A stretch of 5,646 bases of DNA from the NCBI GenBank assembly GCA_937967425.1, contig CALBST010000066.1, positions 1-5,646 of the forward strand, in the 5' to 3' direction. Made by a program: the position numbers and the translations under genes. Shown here in pieces: positions 1 through 5,646 of the stretch; within the stretch, counting starts at the first letter, position 1; every line of letters starts with the position of its first letter. The notes under the pieces are model-generated. The model saw only the letters and a program-made list of their open reading frames with translations, was not told the DNA's origin and made no database searches. Origin of the DNA: an uncultured Caulobacteraceae bacterium. Lineage in GTDB: Bacteria; Pseudomonadota; Alphaproteobacteria; Caulobacterales; TH1-2.

Positions 1-62
1 AGCGCCACGTCGATCTTTCCGATTTCACCGAAACCGCGCGGCGCAGCTGGAACACCAGCTAG
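1..62 (+). CDS. Probable C-terminal end of a convergent plus-strand gene (partial, unidentified)
   Basis: In the frame starting at base 3 the plus strand reads RHVDLSDFTETARRSWNTS and ends with TAG at 60-62. The tail is mixed and hydrophilic with mostly G/C third codon positions, as expected of real coding sequence here. The gene would converge on the minus-strand sulfotransferase, their stop codons overlapping in CTAG. The body lies outside the window, so no family can be named. A competing reading is a minus-strand gene starting at a GTG just after the sulfotransferase stop; it has no visible ribosome binding site, so I prefer the plus-strand tail, without certainty. Confidence 0.35.
   Translation, partial: RHVDLSDFTETARRSWNTS
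45..60. repeat. Perfect 6-bp inverted repeat (hairpin) at the convergent gene junction
   Basis: AGCTGG (45-50) and CCAGCT (55-60) are perfect reverse complements separated by the 4-base loop AACA. The hairpin abuts the minus-strand stop (59-61) and the putative plus-strand stop (60-62). It could act as a short bidirectional terminator or 3'-end stabiliser, but neither strand has a T tract after it, so it is not a canonical intrinsic terminator. Confidence 0.5.
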
Positions 63-1633
63 CGCGCATATCCCAATCGCTCGGCCCAATCGCTCAGCCC
101 CGGCAAAGCCGGCGCGAGCTCGCGCGCGTAGTTTTTCCAGCGCGCCACCGAGCGCGTGTAGATCGGTTGAACCACCTGCCGCGCCGAAGGCGTATTGATC
201 TTGCGCTTCAACGCTGTTTCAGCCGGCGACAACATCGCCTCCTCGAACGCCAAGCCGAGAAAAGTTGTCACCGATCGCGCCACGCGCTCAAGATCAGCAA
301 CAACATCCTCATAGCGCACCTCAAGCATGCTCAATCCGAGACGCTCACGGCAGAGCAAGCCGAGGCTCATCACTTTATCGTAGTAAGCGGCCGCCGAGTT
401 CAGATCCAGAAACTGAACCATCGCCGCGTTCATGCCGAATCGCTGCTGAAAACACGAAAGCACCACATCGCGCGGATCGCGCAACGCAAACAGGATCTTC
501 GCGCTCGGAAACACCCGGCGAATAAGCGGTAAGAAAATGATGTTCAGCGGCAGCTTGTCGACGACAATCCGTTTGCCGACCTTCGTCTCCATATTCACCC
601 GCCGCCAATACTCAACTCGTATCGCTTCAATGTCGGCGTCACTCAGGGCAGAAAGCTTGTTTGGATCGGATGCAACTTCACCCGCCGCGAGCGCAAGATG
701 CTCTCGCTCCTCAATGCAAACGAGCCCCGAATGCGCCGACAGCACCTGCTCCAAAAGCGTCGTCCCCGATCGCGGAAATCCCACCAGAAACACCGGAGCA
801 AGTTCGTCACTTGAAGGCCACGCCGAAAATTCCGCTACCTCTACAAACGCCCTCATCCGCTCAACACCCTGCGGATGATACGGCAAATGCGCCTCGCCGA
901 GATGGGCGCCGTGAATCGAAAGCAACAGCCGGTTCGCCGCCGCAAATGCCGCAAACGCTTCTGAGAAATCGTTCGTCCGATCCCGCGCCTCGCCAATCAC
1001 GCCCCAAGCCAACGCCTGATTCGTTATCGAACGCGAAGACCGGGCAACAGGAGAAGCAAACGACTCCGCAGCCGTAAAATCCTTCTCTCGCAACGCGATC
1101 GCCGCGAGCGTCAACGCCGCCACTTCGTTGCCGCGATCCAGCGCAAGCGCCCGACTTGCATGCTCCCGCGCGCGTTCGAGCTGATGCACCTTCTCCAACG
1201 CTTCAGCCAAGCCAGCATGCGCGATCGCATCGTTCGCATTGAGCGCCAACGCCTTTTCGCAAGCCCTGATCGTCGCCGCCGAGTCTCCCGCGTTGGCTTC
1301 GACAATCGCCAGATTGCGCCAAGCATCCGGCAATCCGCGTTCACCCGCTCGCGTGAAGGCCCGACGCGCTCCAGACGCATCGCCGCTTCGGCGAAGTGCA
1401 ATGCCGAGCGCGTTCAGGATATGCGGCTGCCCGGGCGCTGCCTTGTCGGCGCGTCGCAAATGAGCGAGCGCGGTCGCGACATCGTTCTGCTCCAGCGCGA
1501 CGATACCGAGCACTTGATTAGCGCCCGCATCGCTCGGTCGATCGCGCAGGACTTTCTCGGCGACCAGTCTAGCTGCGGCAAAGTCGCGCCGTGCCAATGC
1601 GGCTTGCGCCGCTTGCAGCAGCGCAGCGCTCAT
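59..1633 (-). CDS. TPR-repeat sulfotransferase (524 aa), third gene of the operon
   Basis: Predicted cytoplasmic PAPS-dependent sulfotransferase with an N-terminal TPR superhelix. Residues about 4-236 form six or seven degenerate 34-residue TPR units (for example ALNANDAIAHAGLAEALEKV, 130-149). The sulfotransferase domain spans about 279-524. Its 5'-phosphosulfate loop is VFLVGFPRSGTTLLEQVLSA (281-300), followed by acidic residues at 308-311. DKLPLN (359-364) is the conserved D-K-x-P block. LRDPRDVVLSCF (384-395) is the 3'-phosphate-binding segment, with R385 and S393 the likely contacts. A C-terminal TPSARQVVQPI (481-491) and a W/Y-rich helix match the usual end of TPR-sulfotransferases. No signal peptide or membrane helix is seen. 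The ATG overlaps the previous gene's TGA by 4 bp and no Shine-Dalgarno sequence is visible, so translation is probably coupled. The acceptor is unknown; a peptide or protein hydroxyl is plausible from TPR architecture and distant likeness to tyrosylprotein sulfotransferases. Confidence 0.93.
   Translation of the reverse strand: MSAALLQAAQAALARRDFAAARLVAEKVLRDRPSDAGANQVLGIVALEQNDVATALAHLRRADKAAPGQPHILNALGIALRRSGDASGARRAFTRAGERGLPDAWRNLAIVEANAGDSAATIRACEKALALNANDAIAHAGLAEALEKVHQLERAREHASRALALDRGNEVAALTLAAIALREKDFTAAESFASPVARSSRSITNQALAWGVIGEARDRTNDFSEAFAAFAAANRLLLSIHGAHLGEAHLPYHPQGVERMRAFVEVAEFSAWPSSDELAPVFLVGFPRSGTTLLEQVLSAHSGLVCIEEREHLALAAGEVASDPNKLSALSDADIEAIRVEYWRRVNMETKVGKRIVVDKLPLNIIFLPLIRRVFPSAKILFALRDPRDVVLSCFQQRFGMNAAMVQFLDLNSAAAYYDKVMSLGLLCRERLGLSMLEVRYEDVVADLERVARSVTTFLGLAFEEAMLSPAETALKRKINTPSARQVVQPIYTRSVARWKNYARELAPALPGLSDWAERLGYAR
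1630..1633 (-). promoter_or_regulatory. ATGA stop/start overlap, likely translational coupling
   Basis: On the minus strand the TGA of the 653-aa gene (1632-1630) and the ATG of the 524-aa gene (1633-1631) share the sequence ATGA. The bases just upstream of the ATG (GCGTATCCAAA) hold no purine-rich Shine-Dalgarno sequence, so termination-reinitiation by the same ribosome is the likely mode of translation. Confidence 0.8.
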
Positions 1634-3591
1634 TTTGGATACGCGTCAAGCACTGGGCCTAGCGCGGCCCTGAGAGGAGCAAGATAGGTCTCGAATGAGC
1701 GCCAGTCGTCGAGCCCTTTTGCACTGATCGGCTGTCGTACTTGCTCGGCGCTGGCTGTATGAACGGCGCGCCTGGTTTCGTGCGGGCGTAAGCACTGCTC
1801 CTCGAACGGCAAGCCGCAATGATCGAGCAGCGCGCGAATGTGCGACCCGGGATCGGTAACGAGCTGTTCATGGATCACGCGATACACCCGTCCCGGCAAG
1901 ACTACATCATAGTGCGCCATCAGGCGCACATAGTCCGCGTAATAGCGGCCGATATCGGTTAGGTCGTAGCTGAAATCCTGCCCCTGCGCGAAGTGTTGCT
2001 TGAAACAGGACCAGCCGCACGCCATCGGATGACGCCGGGCGTCGACAATCTTGGCGTTGGGCAGCGCCAACTGGATCAGCGCTATGTGGGTCCAGTTGTT
2101 CGGCATCTTGTCGATGAAGAACGATTTACCCGGTGTACGGCGGCGCTTGGTCGTGCGCAGATAGGTTGCGCCCATCTCGCGCAGAAGGTTGGCGTCAGCG
2201 GCCTGCAGTCCGTCGAGATAGCCCGAGGCGAAACCGCGCACGACATTGGTCAAGTCAGGCAGCTCCATCGTGCCTTCGACTTGCGAATGTGACGCCAAAA
2301 TCTGCTCTATCAGCGTGGAGCCGGAGCGCGGCAGGCCGATGATGAAAATCGGATCGGGCGCGGGATCTCCTGCACCGGCGCGCTCGGCGAAGAACTCAGC
2401 ATTGTGGCGCGCAATGCAATCATCAACAAAAGACGTCAGCGCATTCGCATCGTGAGGATAAGTTCGCGCTCGTATGGAAGCGCCTTCTGCGTAGGCGCTG
2501 AATGCGGCGGCGTTGTCGCCCCGTTGCTCAAGCGCCTTACCCAACGCGTAAAGCATCGCCACGCGATCGTCGGCCTTCAAGTCCCGTCGCGTCAGCTGCG
2601 TCCGCAACGCCCCCACTTCCGCGTCACTAAGCTTCACGGTTTTGAGATTGGCGAGCCCCCAATAGGCATCGCCCATATGCGGCGCGAGCGCCAAGCTCCG
2701 GCGATAGGCCTCGACACTTGCTTCGCTATCACCCAGTGTTTTCTGAATATGGCCGACGGTCGTCCAGGTCGCCGCGCGGTTGGGATCTTCGCGGAGCAAC
2801 TGCAGATAGATCTGCAGCGCCTCCTCGTACTCACCAGCACTGTTCAGCACCGCCGCCAGCGCCCGGCGCGCACCAGGACTGCGAGGGTCGATCCGCACGA
2901 GTTCGCGTGCTTCCTGCAACGCCTCATCAATTCTTCCCAACCCCATTAGCATCGATGCAAGATCATGGCGTGTTGGTTGGAACAGTGGCGCCAGTTCAAG
3001 CACGCGGCGCATCGTGCGCTCCGCATCCTTCACGTTGCCGCCCCTCGCGTACGCTTCGGCGAGCATACGAAGTGCAACGATGTCCGTCGGATGCTGGCGG
3101 AGAAAGTCTTGCAGCAAAGCCACAGCGCCATCGACATCATTGGCGCGCAGCTTCGCGCCCGCAGGGGCAAGGCCAGGGTCCATGTTCGCGGAGAAGCCAT
3201 GACGCAGATAGGCGCGCTGCGCGCCCGGTGCATCACCGGCCAAGCTCAGCTGATCGGCGAGGTCGCGCCAGATCGTTGGGTGCGCCGGGTTGAGAGCTAC
3301 GGCGACGCCAAACGCAACCGAGGCCGGCAGTGGCGCGTTGTCGGCCGCAAGGATCAAACCCAGCTGCCGCTGCGCACCGAAATGACCGGGATTAGCTGCG
3401 GCAAGCGGTGTGATGATCGCGCGCGCGGCCTTGATGTCTCCGCTCAGACGTAGCGCTTCACTCAGCAGCAAACTTGCATCCAGATTACTGGGCTGACTTT
3501 GCAAGGCCGTTCGCAGCAAAGCCGCAGCGCGTGCGGGATTACCACGCATGATCTGCATCGCTTCGTTCAACATGACCGGAACCGCGCTCAT
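1630..3591 (-). CDS. TPR-repeat sulfotransferase (653 aa), second gene of the operon
   Basis: Same architecture as the gene downstream but with a longer TPR array. Residues about 3-304 form roughly nine TPR units. The unit around 136-168 is the most degenerate; those at 169-304 are the clearest, with repeat ends such as LELAP, VRIDP and LALAP. A further helical segment follows to about 385. The sulfotransferase domain (about 413-653) carries the phosphosulfate loop IFIIGLPRSGSTLIEQILAS (415-434), E443 shortly after it, IDKMPNNW (493-500) and the 3'-phosphate-binding segment VDARRHPMACGWSCF (516-530). This last has R-R-H-P where many relatives have R-D-P. ASAEQVRQPI (613-622) ends the domain typically. 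No signal peptide or membrane helix is apparent. The ATG lies 6 bp after the stop of the hydroxylase-sulfotransferase gene with only a poor Shine-Dalgarno candidate, and the stop overlaps the next start as ATGA. The substrate is unknown; PAPS-dependent sulfonation is well supported by motifs. Confidence 0.93.
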   Translation of the reverse strand: MSAVPVMLNEAMQIMRGNPARAAALLRTALQSQPSNLDASLLLSEALRLSGDIKAARAIITPLAAANPGHFGAQRQLGLILAADNAPLPASVAFGVAVALNPAHPTIWRDLADQLSLAGDAPGAQRAYLRHGFSANMDPGLAPAGAKLRANDVDGAVALLQDFLRQHPTDIVALRMLAEAYARGGNVKDAERTMRRVLELAPLFQPTRHDLASMLMGLGRIDEALQEARELVRIDPRSPGARRALAAVLNSAGEYEEALQIYLQLLREDPNRAATWTTVGHIQKTLGDSEASVEAYRRSLALAPHMGDAYWGLANLKTVKLSDAEVGALRTQLTRRDLKADDRVAMLYALGKALEQRGDNAAAFSAYAEGASIRARTYPHDANALTSFVDDCIARHNAEFFAERAGAGDPAPDPIFIIGLPRSGSTLIEQILASHSQVEGTMELPDLTNVVRGFASGYLDGLQAADANLLREMGATYLRTTKRRRTPGKSFFIDKMPNNWTHIALIQLALPNAKIVDARRHPMACGWSCFKQHFAQGQDFSYDLTDIGRYYADYVRLMAHYDVVLPGRVYRVIHEQLVTDPGSHIRALLDHCGLPFEEQCLRPHETRRAVHTASAEQVRQPISAKGLDDWRSFETYLAPLRAALGPVLDAYPK

Positions 3592-3597
3592 GCTGAA

Positions 3598-5451
3598 TCA
3601 GTGCTCAGCGGCTTTCGCCGCGCGCTCCAGCATGGCCGAAATTGAAGGCAGCACCGACTCGACTTCCTTCTGTCGTCCGCGCCACTTGTCGGCACTCGGC
3701 TTCGAGACGGTGTGACGCGCCAGCGGCAATTCCCGTCCGAGCTTACGATCCCATCCCCACTCGACCGCCTTGCAGATGCGCACAACCTCAGCATTCGGAT
3801 CAGCGATAAGCGCATCGTAGCGCGCCGTGCTCCACCGATTGCCTGGCAATGCATCAAGACTATCGAGCAAAACCTGCATCGCCGACTCCCATTGCTTGGC
3901 GACGATCTGTTCAAGCGGCAAATGCCCGAGATCCCGCCAACCCGGCGTCAACAACAGCGACCATGGACGCTCGCCCGTCCAGCCCGGCAGTTCGGGATAG
4001 GTGACGAAGCGCCTAGATTCCCAGGCCTCCATCATCGAGGAGAGCACCTCGCGTGGATCGCGATAGAGATAAACGAAGCGCGCCTCCGGAAAGACCTTCG
4101 CCAGAAACGGAATCCGGAGCGCGTTCTTCGGCGTCTTTTCTAGCATGCGGATGCGACCTGGCGGCGGCGGCGCGCCGTCCCGATTGCGCAGCAACTGATC
4201 AAAGCGATCGCGCAACGTGACCACGATCTCGGGACGCGCATGGGTTTCGTCGAGGCAGTTCGAATCGAAGTTGGCGGCGAAGATACCGAGCCCTTTAACT
4301 CCTTCAATTACGCCATGGCTTTCACCACCCACTGTGTAGACGTTCGGCGCCTGAGCCAGTGTTTCAAACAACAAAGACGAGCCAGAGCGCGGCGGGTTGA
4401 CGATGAAGATCGGACGATCAAAGCGCGCATCGACCGCACCAGTCATTATGTTCGGGGCGCTTACGGGCGCCGCCGCAATGTCGGCGCGCGTTTCACCCGA
4501 CATATCATCGCGTCTGTCGCCAAGCGCTGGCGTCACGACGAGCGCCATTAGAGTGGCGTAGAGGTCGGAGCCGTTGCGCAGCTTTACTTCGCTGGCTCGC
4601 GCGGCGCGGATCTGGCCCGCGAATTCGTCCAGCGCCTTGCGATAACGCTGCCAGCCCGCCTTGGACTCGCCGTAGGTCGACCAAAGCGCCCGCCAAACAT
4701 GCGTGAAGTGCGAGCAGATGTGCGCCACCTGCGGGAATTGCGGGTGCTGCTGCGCCGCTTCGCGAAAGAGGAAGTCGACATGGCCCTGAATTTCCCACGG
4801 TGTCATCACCGCGGGCATGTTCTGGCTTTCGTACTCGAGCTGATCGAGCGTCGCGCCCGTTGGCTGGAACGGACGCGGCGTCCAACCTGGCGTTTCACGC
4901 TCGGGCAGACGGCCTTGCGCGGCTAGCCTGTAGAAGCCCTCCCCGCCAACTGTGTCGGCGACGAGGTGAATGCGCTTCTGCGTCGCGTCGTTGATGACGC
5001 GATGGCGCGAGAACGTATCGAAAATCCAGCATTCACCAGCCGCCATGTTCACGGTGAGGCCGCCACAGTGAAAACTGACCGTCGGCTGTGTCACGATCGG
5101 AACGTGGATTCGCATGCGATCGCGCCAGTAGTAGTGGATGTCGACGTGCGGAGTGACCTCAGCACCGCCGGAGAGGCGCATCAGCCGCGTACGGCCGAGC
5201 GAGGCGCCGAAGCTCGCGAGCACCTCGACCAAGTAAGGGCACTCTTTGAGATACTTCGTCGGCGCCATCTGGCCGGCGAAGGACTCATTCGCCTCTTCGC
5301 CATTGACGGAGATCAGCGGCAGGAAATCGTTGCCCTCGAAACGCTGCGGGTGTGGTAGCCAGCACTCCTCACCAAATTTGGTAACTTCCTTGGCGAGGAG
5401 CTCGGCGTCATACTTGACCGGCAATTGAATAAATCTGGCCTGCAGTCTCAT
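3598..5451 (-). CDS. Fusion of Asp/Asn beta-hydroxylase-type dioxygenase and sulfotransferase (617 aa), first gene of the operon
   Basis: Predicted cytoplasmic two-domain enzyme. Residues about 10-170 resemble the aspartyl/asparaginyl beta-hydroxylase family of iron(II)/2-oxoglutarate oxygenases. TPHVDIHYYW (100-109) gives the iron ligands H102 and D104, and DTFSRHRVINDA (145-156) gives the distal ligand H150. R160 in KRIHLVADT is the expected 2-oxoglutarate-binding arginine, and RMRIHVPI (112-119) is the conserved central strand. Residues 190-310 are helical, rich in W, H and F, and unassigned. An Ala/Pro-rich linker (about 311-343) leads to a sulfotransferase domain: phosphosulfate loop PPRSGSSLLFETLA (353-366), EKTPKN (438-443), 3'-phosphate segment YLYRDPREVLSSMMEAW (461-477), and TVSKPSADKWR (581-591). 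I chose the ATG at 5451 because GGA lies 6 bases upstream and the oxygenase homology starts there. The longer reading to 5550 begins with TTG and adds a low-complexity Cys/Arg/Gly extension. The substrate is not identifiable; hydroxylation followed by sulfonation is inference. Confidence 0.9.
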   Translation of the reverse strand: MRLQARFIQLPVKYDAELLAKEVTKFGEECWLPHPQRFEGNDFLPLISVNGEEANESFAGQMAPTKYLKECPYLVEVLASFGASLGRTRLMRLSGGAEVTPHVDIHYYWRDRMRIHVPIVTQPTVSFHCGGLTVNMAAGECWIFDTFSRHRVINDATQKRIHLVADTVGGEGFYRLAAQGRLPERETPGWTPRPFQPTGATLDQLEYESQNMPAVMTPWEIQGHVDFLFREAAQQHPQFPQVAHICSHFTHVWRALWSTYGESKAGWQRYRKALDEFAGQIRAARASEVKLRNGSDLYATLMALVVTPALGDRRDDMSGETRADIAAAPVSAPNIMTGAVDARFDRPIFIVNPPRSGSSLLFETLAQAPNVYTVGGESHGVIEGVKGLGIFAANFDSNCLDETHARPEIVVTLRDRFDQLLRNRDGAPPPPGRIRMLEKTPKNALRIPFLAKVFPEARFVYLYRDPREVLSSMMEAWESRRFVTYPELPGWTGERPWSLLLTPGWRDLGHLPLEQIVAKQWESAMQVLLDSLDALPGNRWSTARYDALIADPNAEVVRICKAVEWGWDRKLGRELPLARHTVSKPSADKWRGRQKEVESVLPSISAMLERAAKAAEH

Positions 5452-5457
5452 CGTGCG

Positions 5458-5460
5458 TCC
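5458..5460 (-). promoter_or_regulatory. Weak ribosome binding site supporting the start at 5451
   Basis: The minus strand reads CCGGACGCACG immediately before the ATG at 5451, placing GGA six bases upstream of it. The match is short but correctly spaced. The alternative ATG at 5469 and TTG at 5550 have no better-placed purine run. Confidence 0.4.
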
Positions 5461-5493
5461 GGCGCGCATTTGCGCGTATCTGTTCCCGGTTCG

Positions 5494-5521
5494 TTTATCG
5501 CCCGACGAGAGGGCGCCGCAA
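5494..5521 (-). promoter_or_regulatory. Candidate sigma70-type promoter for the operon
   Basis: On the minus strand TTGCGG (5521-5516) and GATAAA (5499-5494) are separated by 16 bases, about 43 bases before the chosen start codon. The -35 match is partial and the -10 matches four of six consensus positions, so this is a suggestion only. It is the best-spaced pair I see in the 146-bp intergenic region. Confidence 0.25.
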
Positions 5522-5556
5522 GAACAAAAGCCGGCTGGGCTGCGTGGCAAGCCGCC
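5520..5556 (-). terminator. Weak candidate terminator of the upstream gene
   Basis: On the minus strand GGCGGCT (5556-5550) can pair with AGCCGGC (5536-5530) with one G-G mismatch across a 13-base loop, followed by the T-rich run TTTTGTTCTT (5529-5520). It lies about 40 bases after the putative upstream stop, as a terminator would. The imperfect stem and interrupted T run make it doubtful. Confidence 0.2.
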
Positions 5557-5597
5557 GCCGCGCGTATGGGGAGCGAGCGGCGACCGTTGTCCTTGAC

Positions 5598-5646
5598 CTA
5601 AATCGTCTTCGCCAAAGCTTCGAGCTGGCGCGCGGTTTGGCCCCAG
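5598..5646 (-). CDS. Probable C-terminal tail of an upstream minus-strand gene (partial, unidentified)
   Basis: The minus strand entering from the window edge reads WGQTARQLEALAKTI and then TAG at 5600-5598. The amphipathic helical pattern and the codon use fit the real end of a protein. It is co-directional with the operon and 146 bp upstream of the first start codon, so it may be a preceding gene with its own transcript or an earlier operon member. Fifteen residues are too few to assign a family, and chance readthrough cannot be excluded. Confidence 0.45.
   Translation of the reverse strand, partial: WGQTARQLEALAKTI

Noticed and set aside
1160..1687. 175-codon plus-strand open frame across the 524-aa gene
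   Set aside because: It is antisense to the TPR region of a well-supported gene and crosses the gene boundary at 1630. Its composition is arginine- and serine-rich with no motif.
2404..3453. Several long plus-strand open frames (up to 191 codons) across the 653-aa gene
   Set aside because: They are antisense to a protein with clear TPR and sulfotransferase motifs, are Arg/His/Pro/Ser-rich without recognisable domains, and overlap one another. They are typical shadows in G+C-rich DNA.
59..5451. Secreted or membrane-bound location, as for eukaryotic Golgi sulfotransferases and AspH
   Set aside because: None of the three proteins shows an N-terminal hydrophobic segment or any transmembrane stretch, so cytoplasmic action is the better reading.
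5499..5515. CGCCC/GGGCG hairpin with a 7-base loop
   Set aside because: The stem has only five pairs with no T tract on either strand, and it overlaps the candidate promoter spacer. It is probably chance in G+C-rich sequence.
5452..5550. 33-codon N-terminal extension of the hydroxylase-sulfotransferase starting with TTG at 5550
   Set aside because: The extension is Cys/Gly/Arg-rich and non-hydrophobic, is not a signal peptide, and would cover the best promoter candidate. The ATG at 5451 has a correctly spaced GGA and begins where family similarity begins.

Overview
The window is G+C-rich (about 60% by eye) and almost fully coding. Three complete genes lie head to tail on the minus strand and read from high to low coordinates. 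Dense packing, alanine/arginine-rich proteins and the abundance of TPR-sulfotransferases suggest an alphaproteobacterium, perhaps Caulobacterales/Hyphomonadaceae or Sphingomonadales. That placement is inferred from family distribution; no marker gene is present.

Layout in transcription order: (i) 5598-5646, the probable C-terminal tail of an upstream minus-strand gene. (ii) 5452-5597, a short intergenic region with a weak candidate promoter. (iii) 3598-5451, a two-domain protein with an N-terminal aspartyl/asparaginyl beta-hydroxylase-type iron/2-oxoglutarate oxygenase, an unassigned helical middle and a C-terminal PAPS-dependent sulfotransferase. (iv) 1630-3591, a protein with about nine TPR repeats followed by a sulfotransferase domain. 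(v) 59-1633, a second, shorter TPR-sulfotransferase. (vi) 1-62, the probable C-terminal end of a convergent plus-strand gene. Its TAG shares the palindrome CTAG with the stop of gene (v), next to a perfect 6-bp hairpin.

The three main genes are separated by 6 bp and by a 4-bp ATGA overlap, so they very probably form one operon with translational coupling. None shows a signal peptide or membrane segment, so they are predicted to be cytoplasmic. Together they look like a modification cassette: one oxygenase that could install a hydroxyl group and three PAPS-dependent transferase domains that could sulfonate hydroxyls, two of them carrying TPR superhelices suited to holding a peptide or protein. 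The substrate is not in the window, and neither are the PAPS-synthesis genes. That the hydroxylated product is then sulfated is inference. No RNA genes, mobile elements, CRISPR arrays or insertion sequences were seen, and no gene-free stretch exceeds 150 bases.
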